Assembly (NCBI GenBank): GCA_018609785.1
Contig: JAHEOE010000096.1
Span: 1 to 6,778 of the forward strand
Length of the DNA: 6,778 nt
Origin: Minisyncoccota bacterium
Lineage (GTDB): Bacteria; Patescibacteriota; Minisyncoccia; SW-4-49-11
Reading direction: 5' to 3'
Below are positions 1 to 5,538 of the stretch, piece after piece. Numbering within the stretch: the first letter of the stretch is position 1; each line of letters opens with the position of its first letter. The position numbers and the translations under genes were made by a program. The notes beneath the pieces were generated by a model. That model saw only the letters and a program-made list of their open reading frames with translations. It ran no database searches and was not told where the DNA came from.

Positions 1-127
1 AAAGGGCATTGGTTCCGCGTTCGATGACTGTACCACTAACATCTTCACCTTCTTGAGGGACACGGAGAGGAGCATCTTGGAGAATGGAATCCATCGCGGA
101 TGATGTTTGTTCGGGAGAGTTATTCAT
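1..127 (-). CDS. rpsA: 30S ribosomal protein S1-like protein, N-terminal fragment (gene runs off the left edge)
   Basis: Reading leftward from the ATG at 125-127 gives 42 in-frame codons. The N-terminus begins MNNSPEQTSSAMDSILQ and continues with APLRVPQEGEDVSGTVIERG. The stretch 'G-E-D-V-S-G-T-V-I-E-R' is the opening beta strand of an S1/OB-fold RNA-binding repeat, preceded by the short acidic and polar N-terminal tail usual for bacterial S1. S1 binds mRNA on the small subunit and helps load messages with weak or no Shine-Dalgarno sequence, which fits the lack of such sites in this window. An internal ATG (92-94, codon 12) could be the true start; neither ATG has a Shine-Dalgarno sequence. 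A near-consensus promoter and a leader hairpin lie just upstream. Only the N-terminus is visible, so another S1-domain protein (for example a polynucleotide phosphorylase-like or Tex-like factor) cannot be excluded. Confidence 0.72.
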   Translation of the reverse strand, partial: MNNSPEQTSSAMDSILQDAPLRVPQEGEDVSGTVIERGTNAL

Positions 128-160
128 GATGAGGCGCAAATCTTACTTTATAAAACACAG

Positions 161-191
161 GGATACGTGAAAAAGATTCACGAAAATATCC
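161..191 (-). promoter_or_regulatory. Leader hairpin in the 5' UTR of the S1-like gene
   Basis: The predicted leader contains an inner stem CGTGAA/TTCACG with a 5-nt loop, enclosed by an outer stem GGATA/TATCC with a 4-nt T-rich bulge on one side. The hairpin ends about 33 nt before the start codon. In other bacteria the rpsA leader is folded and S1 represses its own translation through it. A similar role here is inference from position and fold only. Confidence 0.4.
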
Positions 192-207
192 TACGTAATT
201 CTTATCC

Positions 208-236
208 ATCATACCCGAAATAAGGGGATTTTTCAA
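208..236 (-). promoter_or_regulatory. Sigma70-type promoter for the S1-like gene
   Basis: On the minus strand a -35 box TTGAAA (231-236) is followed after exactly 17 nt by a -10 box TATGAT (208-213). Each differs from consensus at one position. Transcription would start near 201, leaving a leader of about 75 nt before the ATG at 127. The site lies inside an otherwise unconvincing small reading frame (120-314), which argues that this gap is regulatory rather than coding. Confidence 0.66.
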
Positions 237-397
237 GAGGGCGCAATCTATCATTTGTTCTGCGGGGAGGATATACGATAGCGGATACGGTGGATACATA
301 TGCCCTTCGGGCATGATATACAGTTGCAGAGATGATAGATATACAGTCGTATTTTAAGATTTATATAAAAGGGGGTTTTCCTACGCTTGAGGTGATT

Positions 398-967
398 TTA
401 GAACGAAGCGTCCTCGGCGGAGGGAAGGACGCGTTCTCTCCGTGCCAGCCATTCCTCAAGGGTGGGAGCGGCTTGATCTTTGTCCGAGATTAGGAGCTCT
501 TCTTCGCGTAAATTATGGTTTTTAAAAATGTCGGAGAAGACGCCTAGGCTCTTCCAATGGATGCTCCGTTCTTTTTCCGGTGCGTATGGGGCGTCTACAT
601 AGTATTCGAAGATCGTGTTGTCTTCCAGAGTGAGGAAGCCGTGAGCAAAACCTTTGGGGACGTAAAGGGCGTATATTTCGTCACTGTCCATGGAATGAGA
701 CAGAGAATAGACCGAAACCGTGAGATAGGTAGGGTTTTCTTCGCCGTGGCGAAGGTCCATGATGACATCCACCGCCGAACCGTTGAGTACGCGGACGAGT
801 TTGGCTTGGGCCGTTTCTTCGATTTGGAAGTGCATCCCTCGAAAAACTCCGCGATGACTGAATGAGAGGTTTTGTTGAAGCCATCGGTCGTCGAGCGGAT
901 TCGGAATGAAGGCCCCGCGTCGATCGGTGAACTGTCTGAGGGAAACGTATTGAGGTTCTTCGTGCAT
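398..967 (-). CDS. rfbC: dTDP-4-dehydrorhamnose 3,5-epimerase (RmlC)
   Basis: This 189-residue cupin-fold protein has the usual length for RmlC. The enzyme epimerises C3 and C5 of dTDP-4-keto-6-deoxyglucose, the third step in making dTDP-L-rhamnose, in the cytosol. Visible motifs in order: DRRGAF near residues 15-20; QNLSFSHRGVFRGMHFQ at 32-48, with His46 matching the catalytic base in 'RG-x-H-x-Q'; Lys56 and the VDVIMDLR strand at 66-73; YVPKGFAHGF at 102-111; and FEYYVDAPYAP with E-x-x-x-I-x-W at 120-138, which includes the conserved active-site tyrosine region. The ATG at 967 gives a complete N-terminus, although it has no Shine-Dalgarno sequence. The gene begins 45 nt after a tRNA-Lys gene and no terminator is visible between them, so it may be expressed from the tRNA promoter. 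The rmlA, rmlB and rmlD partners are not in the window. The end of the gene, rich in charged residues, is less conserved. The stop codon is TAA. Confidence 0.95.
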   Translation of the reverse strand: MHEEPQYVSLRQFTDRRGAFIPNPLDDRWLQQNLSFSHRGVFRGMHFQIEETAQAKLVRVLNGSAVDVIMDLRHGEENPTYLTVSVYSLSHSMDSDEIYALYVPKGFAHGFLTLEDNTIFEYYVDAPYAPEKERSIHWKSLGVFSDIFKNHNLREEELLISDKDQAAPTLEEWLARRERVLPSAEDASF

Positions 968-1012
968 ATCGGTTGGCTTTGTTTTACGGAGAGACTCAGA
1001 AGGGGATCGGTG

Positions 1013-1085
1013 TGGGTGCAGAGGGATTCGAACCCCCGACGCATGGATTAAGAGTCCACTGCTCTACCAGCTGAGCTATGCACCC
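1013..1085 (-). tRNA. tRNA-Lys (anticodon CTT)
   Basis: The minus strand folds into a full cloverleaf. The 7-bp acceptor stem GGGTGCA/TGCACCC is perfect, followed by a D arm GCTC/GAGC and a 5-bp anticodon stem GTGGA/TCCAT. The anticodon loop CTCTTAA puts CTT at positions 34-36, reading AAG (Lys). There is a 5-nt variable region, and a T arm of GGGGG with loop TTCGAAT and CCCTC. The discriminator base is A. The next bases are not CCA, so the 3' end must be added by a nucleotidyltransferase. Confidence 0.97.
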
Positions 1086-1104
1086 TTTAAAGAATCTTCC
1101 CCCC

Positions 1105-1132
1105 ATTATACAAGGATGGCATAATTTTGCAA
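1105..1132 (-). promoter_or_regulatory. Promoter of the tRNA-Lys gene (possibly also rfbC)
   Basis: A perfect -10 box TATAAT (1105-1110 on the minus strand) lies 16 nt after a -35-like TTGCAA (1127-1132). Transcription would begin about 12-14 nt before the mature tRNA, a normal short 5' leader. No other good promoter is seen before rfbC. Confidence 0.7.
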
Positions 1133-1191
1133 ATAAAAAGTTACCAGAGCCTGTCTCAAACAGAGGAAGAATTCCTTTCGAACGGGGTTGA

Positions 1192-1268
1192 TTTCGGTTT
1201 ATGACTTATATTTACTGCACAACGCCTAATCTATCCATAGTTCGGGTCCCTCTCATATCAGCCATACC
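1192..1268. repeat. Intergenic palindromic-ended repeat, copy A
   Basis: This copy aligns along its whole length with copy B (1349-1425). For example, TTATGACTTATATTTACT here matches TTATGGCTTATATTCACT there, and the 14-mer TCATATCAGCCATA is identical in both (1253-1266 and 1408-1421). Its ends are a degraded inverted repeat (TATGACTTATAT against ATATCAGCCATA). It contains no reading frame of note and lies between the promoter of tRNA-Lys and the end of the glycosyltransferase operon. Confidence 0.62.
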
Positions 1269-1313
1269 CAAAATTCGTTCATACGCTCTGTTGCTTTCAT
1301 GTGCGTATAATAG

Positions 1314-1333
1314 ATATTACTTTTGAGTAATAT
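1314..1333. repeat. Perfect 8-bp hairpin between the two repeat copies
   Basis: ATATTACT (1314-1321) and AGTAATAT (1326-1333) are perfect reverse complements separated by four bases. The hairpin sits midway between repeat copies A and B, within the 80-nt spacer. It could be an operator-like palindrome or part of the same repeat family. No T-run follows on either strand. Confidence 0.5.
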
Positions 1334-1348
1334 GACGTAACGTTTTAA

Positions 1349-1425
1349 TCTCGGATTATGGCTTATATTCACTCACAAAGCCTAACCTACCCATAACCCA
1401 GGTTCCTTCATATCAGCCATAATCC
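1349..1425. repeat. Intergenic palindromic-ended repeat, copy B
   Basis: This is the better preserved copy. Arms 1353-1363 and 1415-1425 (GGATTATGGCT and its complement) pair perfectly for 11 bp, then one mismatch, then four more pairs (1365-1368 with 1410-1413). Within the 41-nt interior a second small stem, AACCT/AGGTT (1384-1388 with 1400-1404), is visible. A further related element, TGATATGGCT (1452-1461), lies between this copy and the end of the gene. On the transcript the hairpin would sit about 60 nt after the stop codon of the last glycosyltransferase. No T-run follows it, so it is not a standard intrinsic terminator. It may stabilise the 3' end or be a relic of a small mobile repeat. 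Confidence 0.6.
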
Positions 1426-1464
1426 TCGATATAGATTGTGTATAAGAATTTTGATATGGCTTCT

Positions 1465-1492
1465 AAATACCAAATACCAAATACTAAATACT
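1465..1492. repeat. AAATACY tandem repeat, four units of 7 bp
   Basis: Four consecutive heptamers (AAATACC, AAATACC, AAATACT, AAATACT) run without interruption. On the minus strand the first unit encodes part of the final codons and the TAG stop of the glycosyltransferase (1484-1486), so the array straddles the gene end. Low-complexity arrays of this kind can expand or contract by slippage. A change of one unit would leave the protein intact because the repeat continues past the stop. Confidence 0.8.
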
Positions 1493-2620
1493 CTCAAACA
1501 CATTCTTCGTCTCTTGTGCGGTGTGTTGCCACGTAAATTGACGGGCATGCGAGGGGCCGATAGCCTCGAAATGAGCGCGTAACGTTTCATCTGTATACAG
1601 TTCTCGGATGGCCCAGGTTAATTCGTAGGGATTGTAAGGCGATACCATCATACCCGCGGTATCTATGACTTCCGGAAAAGCGGAAAGGTTGGCGGTGATG
1701 ACGGGAGTTCCGCAGGCCATTGCTTCAAGCGGAGGGAAGCCGAACCCTTCGTAAAAGGACGGGTAGACAAAAATATCCGCGGCGGCATAAAGTGACGGCT
1801 TATCTGTATGGGCTACAAATCCAATATAATGAATACGTTCGGCAAACGGCGAACGTTGAGCCTGAGCATGGATTTCGGAATACAACCAGCCGTTTTGACC
1901 GGCAAGTACGAGATGCAGTTCCGGATGTTCGGCCGCAATGTGTTCAAAACTTTGAATCAACGTTGTAAGATTCTTTCGCGGTTCTATGGTCCCAAGATAT
2001 AACAGGAAATGATTTGGTAGGTTATATCGATCACGGATGGTGGAAGTGTCTATGGATGGCTCATGAAAGATGGGTGAGAGTCCCGGATAAGTGACACTGA
2101 TTTTTTCTTCCGGTAAGCGATAGAGGTCCATGAGGTCCTGCTTGGTGGATTGAGAAACAGTGAGAATGTGGGTGGCTTTGCGGGCCTGCTTACGCGGTCT
2201 TACGGAAGCATGCCAGGTGCGAATTTTTTTGGAGAAAAATTCCGGATAAAGTTCGAAGGAAATATCGTGAATGGTAAGGACGGAAGGAATACGGGTATGA
2301 AGAGAACTGATGTTTATATTGGGCATCCAAAACAGATCGGGTTCAAATCCGAGATAGCTGTCCAATTTGGGATGATGAATAGTGAGAATACTGAGATTGA
2401 GGAGTTTGCTGGGAAGACCGATACCCGACAGAGAGGTTTGTTCATCGGGAGGAAATAAGGATTTGAGATACTCTTCTTGGGCAGAGTCGAACAAACTTCC
2501 TACAAATTCCGCTCGTATGTCATTGACATGTAAAAGCTCGGTTAGCAAGGCAATGGTATATTCACTGACTCCGCCTTGCCATTGAGGAGAAAGACCGCGT
2601 ATGTCAACACCGAGACGCAT
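1484..2620 (-). CDS. GT4-family glycosyltransferase (group 1)
   Basis: This 378-residue GT-B fold enzyme is of normal family length and probably transfers a sugar from a nucleotide donor to a growing surface glycan at the cytoplasmic face of the membrane. The N-terminal acceptor domain has the glycine loop QGGVSEYT (15-22) and SVLTIHDISFELYPEFF (113-129), with the typical His118. The C-terminal donor domain opens with FLLYLGTIEPRKNLTTLIQSF (205-225), where Arg215 and Lys216 contact the donor phosphates in this family. It carries the EX7E motif in FYEGFGFPPLEAMACGTPVI (289-308), with Glu291 and Glu299. It looks closest to mannosyl- or rhamnosyl-transferases of O-antigen clusters, but donor and linkage cannot be told from sequence. 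The ATG directly follows the TAA of the Wzz-like gene with no gap, so translation is probably coupled; there is no Shine-Dalgarno sequence. The TAG stop lies in a tandem repeat. Confidence 0.94.
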   Translation of the reverse strand: MRLGVDIRGLSPQWQGGVSEYTIALLTELLHVNDIRAEFVGSLFDSAQEEYLKSLFPPDEQTSLSGIGLPSKLLNLSILTIHHPKLDSYLGFEPDLFWMPNINISSLHTRIPSVLTIHDISFELYPEFFSKKIRTWHASVRPRKQARKATHILTVSQSTKQDLMDLYRLPEEKISVTYPGLSPIFHEPSIDTSTIRDRYNLPNHFLLYLGTIEPRKNLTTLIQSFEHIAAEHPELHLVLAGQNGWLYSEIHAQAQRSPFAERIHYIGFVAHTDKPSLYAAADIFVYPSFYEGFGFPPLEAMACGTPVITANLSAFPEVIDTAGMMVSPYNPYELTWAIRELYTDETLRAHFEAIGPSHARQFTWQHTAQETKNVFESI

Positions 2621-3220
2621 TTAGATTTTACGATTACGAATCTCATATATAAGACTGCCCACCAGACCGAGGAAGGCACCGAGGGCGGCACCGGCTATAC
2701 CAAAGAACAGCGCATTATACTCGTGACGTTTAACAACAGGAGTGGAAGTTTTTATGGTGAATTGACTTCGGTCCGTATCTTGAACATTCAGTTTTTCTTG
2801 AACTACGTTGTCGATGGCGGCAATGCGTGCTTGCGCTTTTTGTCGCGAAGGACTTTGCCAACGGACTTCCACCGTATTTGAAGAAATTTTTTCACTGGTA
2901 AATGTGTTTCGAAGCTCGGGTACCTCTATGGTTTCTGTGGATGTTCCGCTTTGTTCGAGAATGGAGATGACAAATGAGGGGGTTTGGAACCATCCTTTAA
3001 CCACTTTGGCGAATTTATCCGTAGCTCGAATAGCATAAAATCCGTCATACTGGTAGTACTCATCACTTGGTTGGCGAGTGCGTTCCAGGTCGAGTTCCAA
3101 AGAAACATCGAATCGTTGAGGTTGTGCTTGCATACCAAGAACCCCCAAGAGGGTACCCAAAAGAATACTGAGGATCAGCCAACCGGCGTATTGACGAATA
3201 AAATGAAGATAGAGTGGCAT
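2621..3220 (-). CDS. Wzz-like (chain-length determinant family) two-helix membrane protein
   Basis: This 199-residue protein has the architecture of Wzz/polysaccharide co-polymerases: a short cytoplasmic N-terminus, a first membrane helix at about 11-30 (YAGWLILSILLGTLLGVLG), a central extracytoplasmic domain of about 135 residues, and a second helix at about 169-191 (LFFGIAGAALGAFLGLVGSL) with a basic end RNRKI. The central domain has a conserved-looking stretch, ATDKFAKVVKGWFQTPSFVI (46-65), and a helical part rich in Gln, Ala and Arg (124-145). Gammaproteobacterial Wzz proteins are 300 residues or more, so this is a reduced form without the long coiled coil and without an attached kinase domain. 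It lies between two glycosyltransferases (3 nt after the first, 0 nt before the second), which supports a role in controlling the length or export of the glycan they build. The exact activity is inferred. Confidence 0.8.
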   Translation of the reverse strand: MPLYLHFIRQYAGWLILSILLGTLLGVLGMQAQPQRFDVSLELDLERTRQPSDEYYQYDGFYAIRATDKFAKVVKGWFQTPSFVISILEQSGTSTETIEVPELRNTFTSEKISSNTVEVRWQSPSRQKAQARIAAIDNVVQEKLNVQDTDRSQFTIKTSTPVVKRHEYNALFFGIAGAALGAFLGLVGSLIYEIRNRKI

Positions 3221-3223
3221 AGG

Positions 3224-4345
3224 TTAGATGTTAGGAGATGATGTGTTCATGATTTGGTTGATGTATTGGGAGATTTCATCTTGAAAGCGGGCTTTGTTGA
3301 AACTTTGAGCATGCGAACGAATAAGGTCGGAGTTAAATATATTCGGGTCAAATTTATCCAGCGCGGTATCAACTGCTTCCGGTGTTTGCGCGTTGAAAAA
3401 GAGACCGGTTTCTCCTTCACGTACCGTCTCCAGAGCTCCGCCGCCACGATAGGCGATAACGGGAGTTCCCATTGCCATCGCTTCTACAGGTACGATACCA
3501 AAATCATCCTCGGAAGGGAAGATAAAACCTGTCGCTCCGATAAGATATGCCCGGACTGTGGCGTCCGGTTGCGACCCCAAAAATCGGATATTGGAAGCGT
3601 TTTCGGCAAGAGCGTGTAAATGCGGTTCTTCCGGTCCGCTTCCGATGATGACAAGCTGTTCTTTGCGATGTTTAAAGGCTTCTATAACGATATCGTAATG
3701 TTTGTACGGCAAAAAACGACCGAGCATGAGATAGTACGGCTCCTCGGGAGTGGCCTTTAGCTCTGCTGAAGAAGGCGGTAGCGTGTTTACCGGCGGGTGA
3801 ATAACGTGAGATGCACGACCGTAATATTTGTGAATTCGTCGGGCTACGCATTGAGAGTTGGCGATGTAGTAATCCGGGCGGTCGGCCGAATTTTTATCCC
3901 ACATCCGAATATAGGTCAGCGCGTACGGAATTAAAGATTTCGTAAAGGGAGCGTACCGAAATTCTTCGAGATAGCGGTGACAGTTTTCCCATGCGTAGCG
4001 CATAGGGGTGTGACAGTACGAAATATGCGTGGTGTGCGCATCGGTAATAATTCCTTTGGCGTAACTGTTGGAAGAAGAAAGAACCAAATCATATCCGCTA
4101 AGATTGAGACTTTCGGTTGCAAATGGCATTAACGGAGGATACAGACGGTGATTGTTATGTGAACCGGGGAGGTTTTGCAAGAAAGACGTATAAATCGGTC
4201 GATCTGCAAAAGCATTCCCCATAGCGGTCGGATCGTAAATTAAGGTATAAACGGGAGCTTTGGGAAACAACTCTCCAAGCGCTTGCAGAACCCGTTCCGC
4301 ACCCCCGTATTGGACCAAATAATCATGAACCAAAGCCACTCGCAT
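3224..4345 (-). CDS. GT4-family glycosyltransferase, WbaZ-like (probable mannosyltransferase type)
   Basis: This 373-residue GT-B enzyme begins MRVALVHDYLVQYGGAERVL, the usual start of WbaZ-like O-antigen transferases, with the glycine pair at 14-15. The acceptor domain carries SYCHTPMRYAWE (109-120), a hallmark of this subfamily. The donor domain starts at YYLMLGRFLPYKHYDIVIEAF (204-224), with Arg210 and Lys215 in the phosphate-binding positions, followed by LVIIGSGPE (231-239). The EX7E region reads PSEDDFGIVPVEAM (277-290). The second Glu is 288, but the residue eight positions before it is Asp280 rather than Glu, with Glu279 next to it. The protein is probably cytoplasmic and membrane-associated. 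Mannose as the donor sugar is a family-based guess. The gene starts 6 nt after the channel gene and ends 3 nt before the Wzz-like gene, so all are one transcript. Confidence 0.93.
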   Translation of the reverse strand: MRVALVHDYLVQYGGAERVLQALGELFPKAPVYTLIYDPTAMGNAFADRPIYTSFLQNLPGSHNNHRLYPPLMPFATESLNLSGYDLVLSSSNSYAKGIITDAHTTHISYCHTPMRYAWENCHRYLEEFRYAPFTKSLIPYALTYIRMWDKNSADRPDYYIANSQCVARRIHKYYGRASHVIHPPVNTLPPSSAELKATPEEPYYLMLGRFLPYKHYDIVIEAFKHRKEQLVIIGSGPEEPHLHALAENASNIRFLGSQPDATVRAYLIGATGFIFPSEDDFGIVPVEAMAMGTPVIAYRGGGALETVREGETGLFFNAQTPEAVDTALDKFDPNIFNSDLIRSHAQSFNKARFQDEISQYINQIMNTSSPNI

Positions 4346-4351
4346 AGGGGA

Positions 4352-5476
4352 TTACGCGCTTCCCGTGTTAGATCCCCCTTGTTCGGATGTCAGAGCGGGT
4401 TCGGCGGTATAATTGTAGGCGCGGTAAGTGGGGTAGGCGAACCAAGCACCGTACGTTTCAACCGTTTCTTTAATTTTTAGATTGATGTCTTGTTGTGTTT
4501 CCATGTACAGTTTATAGTCATCCGAGGTTATATAATAGACCACGGTAAATTTGAGGCCCCAATCTTCAAAGCTGGCGAGAGTAGCCCGATCGGGGATTGC
4601 ATATTCTTCGGTTTCGATAATGGTATTCACTTCTTTGGGGATCTGTTGAAGTGTCTCGTTGGGCGTAAAGTAGGGAAGGAAGAAATTAAAGCTAATGCGA
4701 CGGTTTTCTACATTACGGTAGTTAAGAATGCGACTTTGGGCGAGGTCTTTGTTGGGAATAATCAAGGTTTCTCCGCGCAGACTCGTTATACGTGTGGAAC
4801 GAATACCGATCTGTTCCACGGTTCCCATGTCATTTCCGGCTTCAATGAAGTCCCCGGTACGGAACGGGCGATCAAAAAAGATGGAAATGGAGGCAAAAAT
4901 ATCGGCAAGAATGTTTTGAAGGGCAAAGGCCAGAGCCACACCTCCGATTCCCAAACCGCCGAGGACGGCTCCGACATTAAAGCCAACATTTTGCAGGACA
5001 ATAAGAACTCCGATTATCCATAACAAAACATCAATAACGCGTTCGAAGAACTGCAAAATAGCGGGGTCAAATCCTTCTTCTTCGCTCATACGTTCTCTGA
5101 CGACTTGAGAGAATGTAAACTCTACGATTTGCTGGAGAGTTTGGATAATATAGTAAACCACAATGATAAGAACGCCGATCCGGATTGCGTCCGCGAAAAA
5201 TTCCGGAATTGTTAATGTTTGAATGGAGACGTAGGCTCCGATGAACACATACAGCGGCCACTGATAGGATTTGATAATTTTGACGATTAGATCATCAAAA
5301 TTGGTGCTTGTTTTTTGGGCGAAAGATTCCAAACGATGAATAGCTCCTTGACGAATGGCAAAGAGAATCAAAAGCGCAAGCAAAAAGACGCCCCCTGCGA
5401 CGATATAATCTCGAACGGTATTACCGGCATACGTTGCCACCAAAAGGGGTTGTACGGAAGAAGAAAACGAATTCAT
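4352..5476 (-). CDS. MscS-family small-conductance mechanosensitive channel
   Basis: This 374-residue membrane protein opens under membrane tension and releases solutes during osmotic downshock. Hydrophobic segments lie at about 25-43, 73-90, 98-119 and 146-164. They are followed by the pore-lining helix of the MscS core at about 167-190 (NVGAVLGGLGIGGVALAFAL), with its Gly/Ala packing pattern, then QNILADIFASISIFFDRPFRTGDFI (187-211, read as two parts), the signature leading into the beta domain. The beta domain shows GTVEQIGIRSTRI (218-230), LIIPNKDLAQSRILNY (238-253) and, near the C-terminus, an alpha/beta region ending with FAYPTYRAYN (346-355). Extra N-terminal helices make it longer than E. 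coli MscS (286 residues), a common variant. It is the first gene after a strong promoter and leads the glycan operon. The link to polysaccharide genes may simply reflect envelope function. There is no Shine-Dalgarno sequence before the ATG, and the stop is TAA. Confidence 0.95.
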   Translation of the reverse strand: MNSFSSSVQPLLVATYAGNTVRDYIVAGGVFLLALLILFAIRQGAIHRLESFAQKTSTNFDDLIVKIIKSYQWPLYVFIGAYVSIQTLTIPEFFADAIRIGVLIIVVYYIIQTLQQIVEFTFSQVVRERMSEEEGFDPAILQFFERVIDVLLWIIGVLIVLQNVGFNVGAVLGGLGIGGVALAFALQNILADIFASISIFFDRPFRTGDFIEAGNDMGTVEQIGIRSTRITSLRGETLIIPNKDLAQSRILNYRNVENRRISFNFFLPYFTPNETLQQIPKEVNTIIETEEYAIPDRATLASFEDWGLKFTVVYYITSDDYKLYMETQQDINLKIKETVETYGAWFAYPTYRAYNYTAEPALTSEQGGSNTGSA

Positions 5477-5509
5477 AACTAATACGACATATGTTACTGA
5501 TTATCCCTT

Positions 5510-5538
5510 ATTATAGGCTATTCAGACGACATTCTCAA
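5510..5538 (-). promoter_or_regulatory. Sigma70-type promoter of the channel/glycosyltransferase operon
   Basis: On the minus strand TTGAGA (5533-5538, one mismatch to consensus) is separated by exactly 17 nt from a perfect TATAAT (5510-5515). The predicted start, near 5503, leaves about 27 nt before the MscS ATG at 5476. The -35 box lies within the last codons of the aldolase gene and the -10 box just after its stop codon, so the channel operon can be expressed independently of the aldolase. Confidence 0.74.

Noticed and set aside
120..314. 64-codon minus-strand reading frame before the S1-like gene
   Set aside because: It overlaps the S1 start codon, contains a near-consensus promoter and the leader hairpin, and the product has no family resemblance. 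More likely a chance frame.
300..314. Hairpin ATGCCC-TTC-GGGCAT as a terminator after rfbC
   Set aside because: The stem is perfect but not followed by a T-run on the minus strand, so it is not a standard intrinsic terminator. It may only be a weak structural element.
595..1044. 149-codon minus-strand frame overlapping rfbC and the tRNA
   Set aside because: It runs through the tRNA gene in a different frame from rfbC, and rfbC is a certain family member.
1013..1085. CRISPR array or integrated element next to the tRNA
   Set aside because: The repeats nearby are only two, diverged and without regular spacers, and no integrase or copy of the tRNA 3' end is present.
1306..1311. Plus-strand TATAAT as a promoter in the repeat region
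   Set aside because: There is no matching -35 box at 16-18 nt and no gene downstream on the plus strand.
4490..5023. 177-codon plus-strand frame opposite the MscS gene
   Set aside because: It is antisense to a clearly recognisable channel protein and shows no domain of its own; long antisense frames arise from codon bias.
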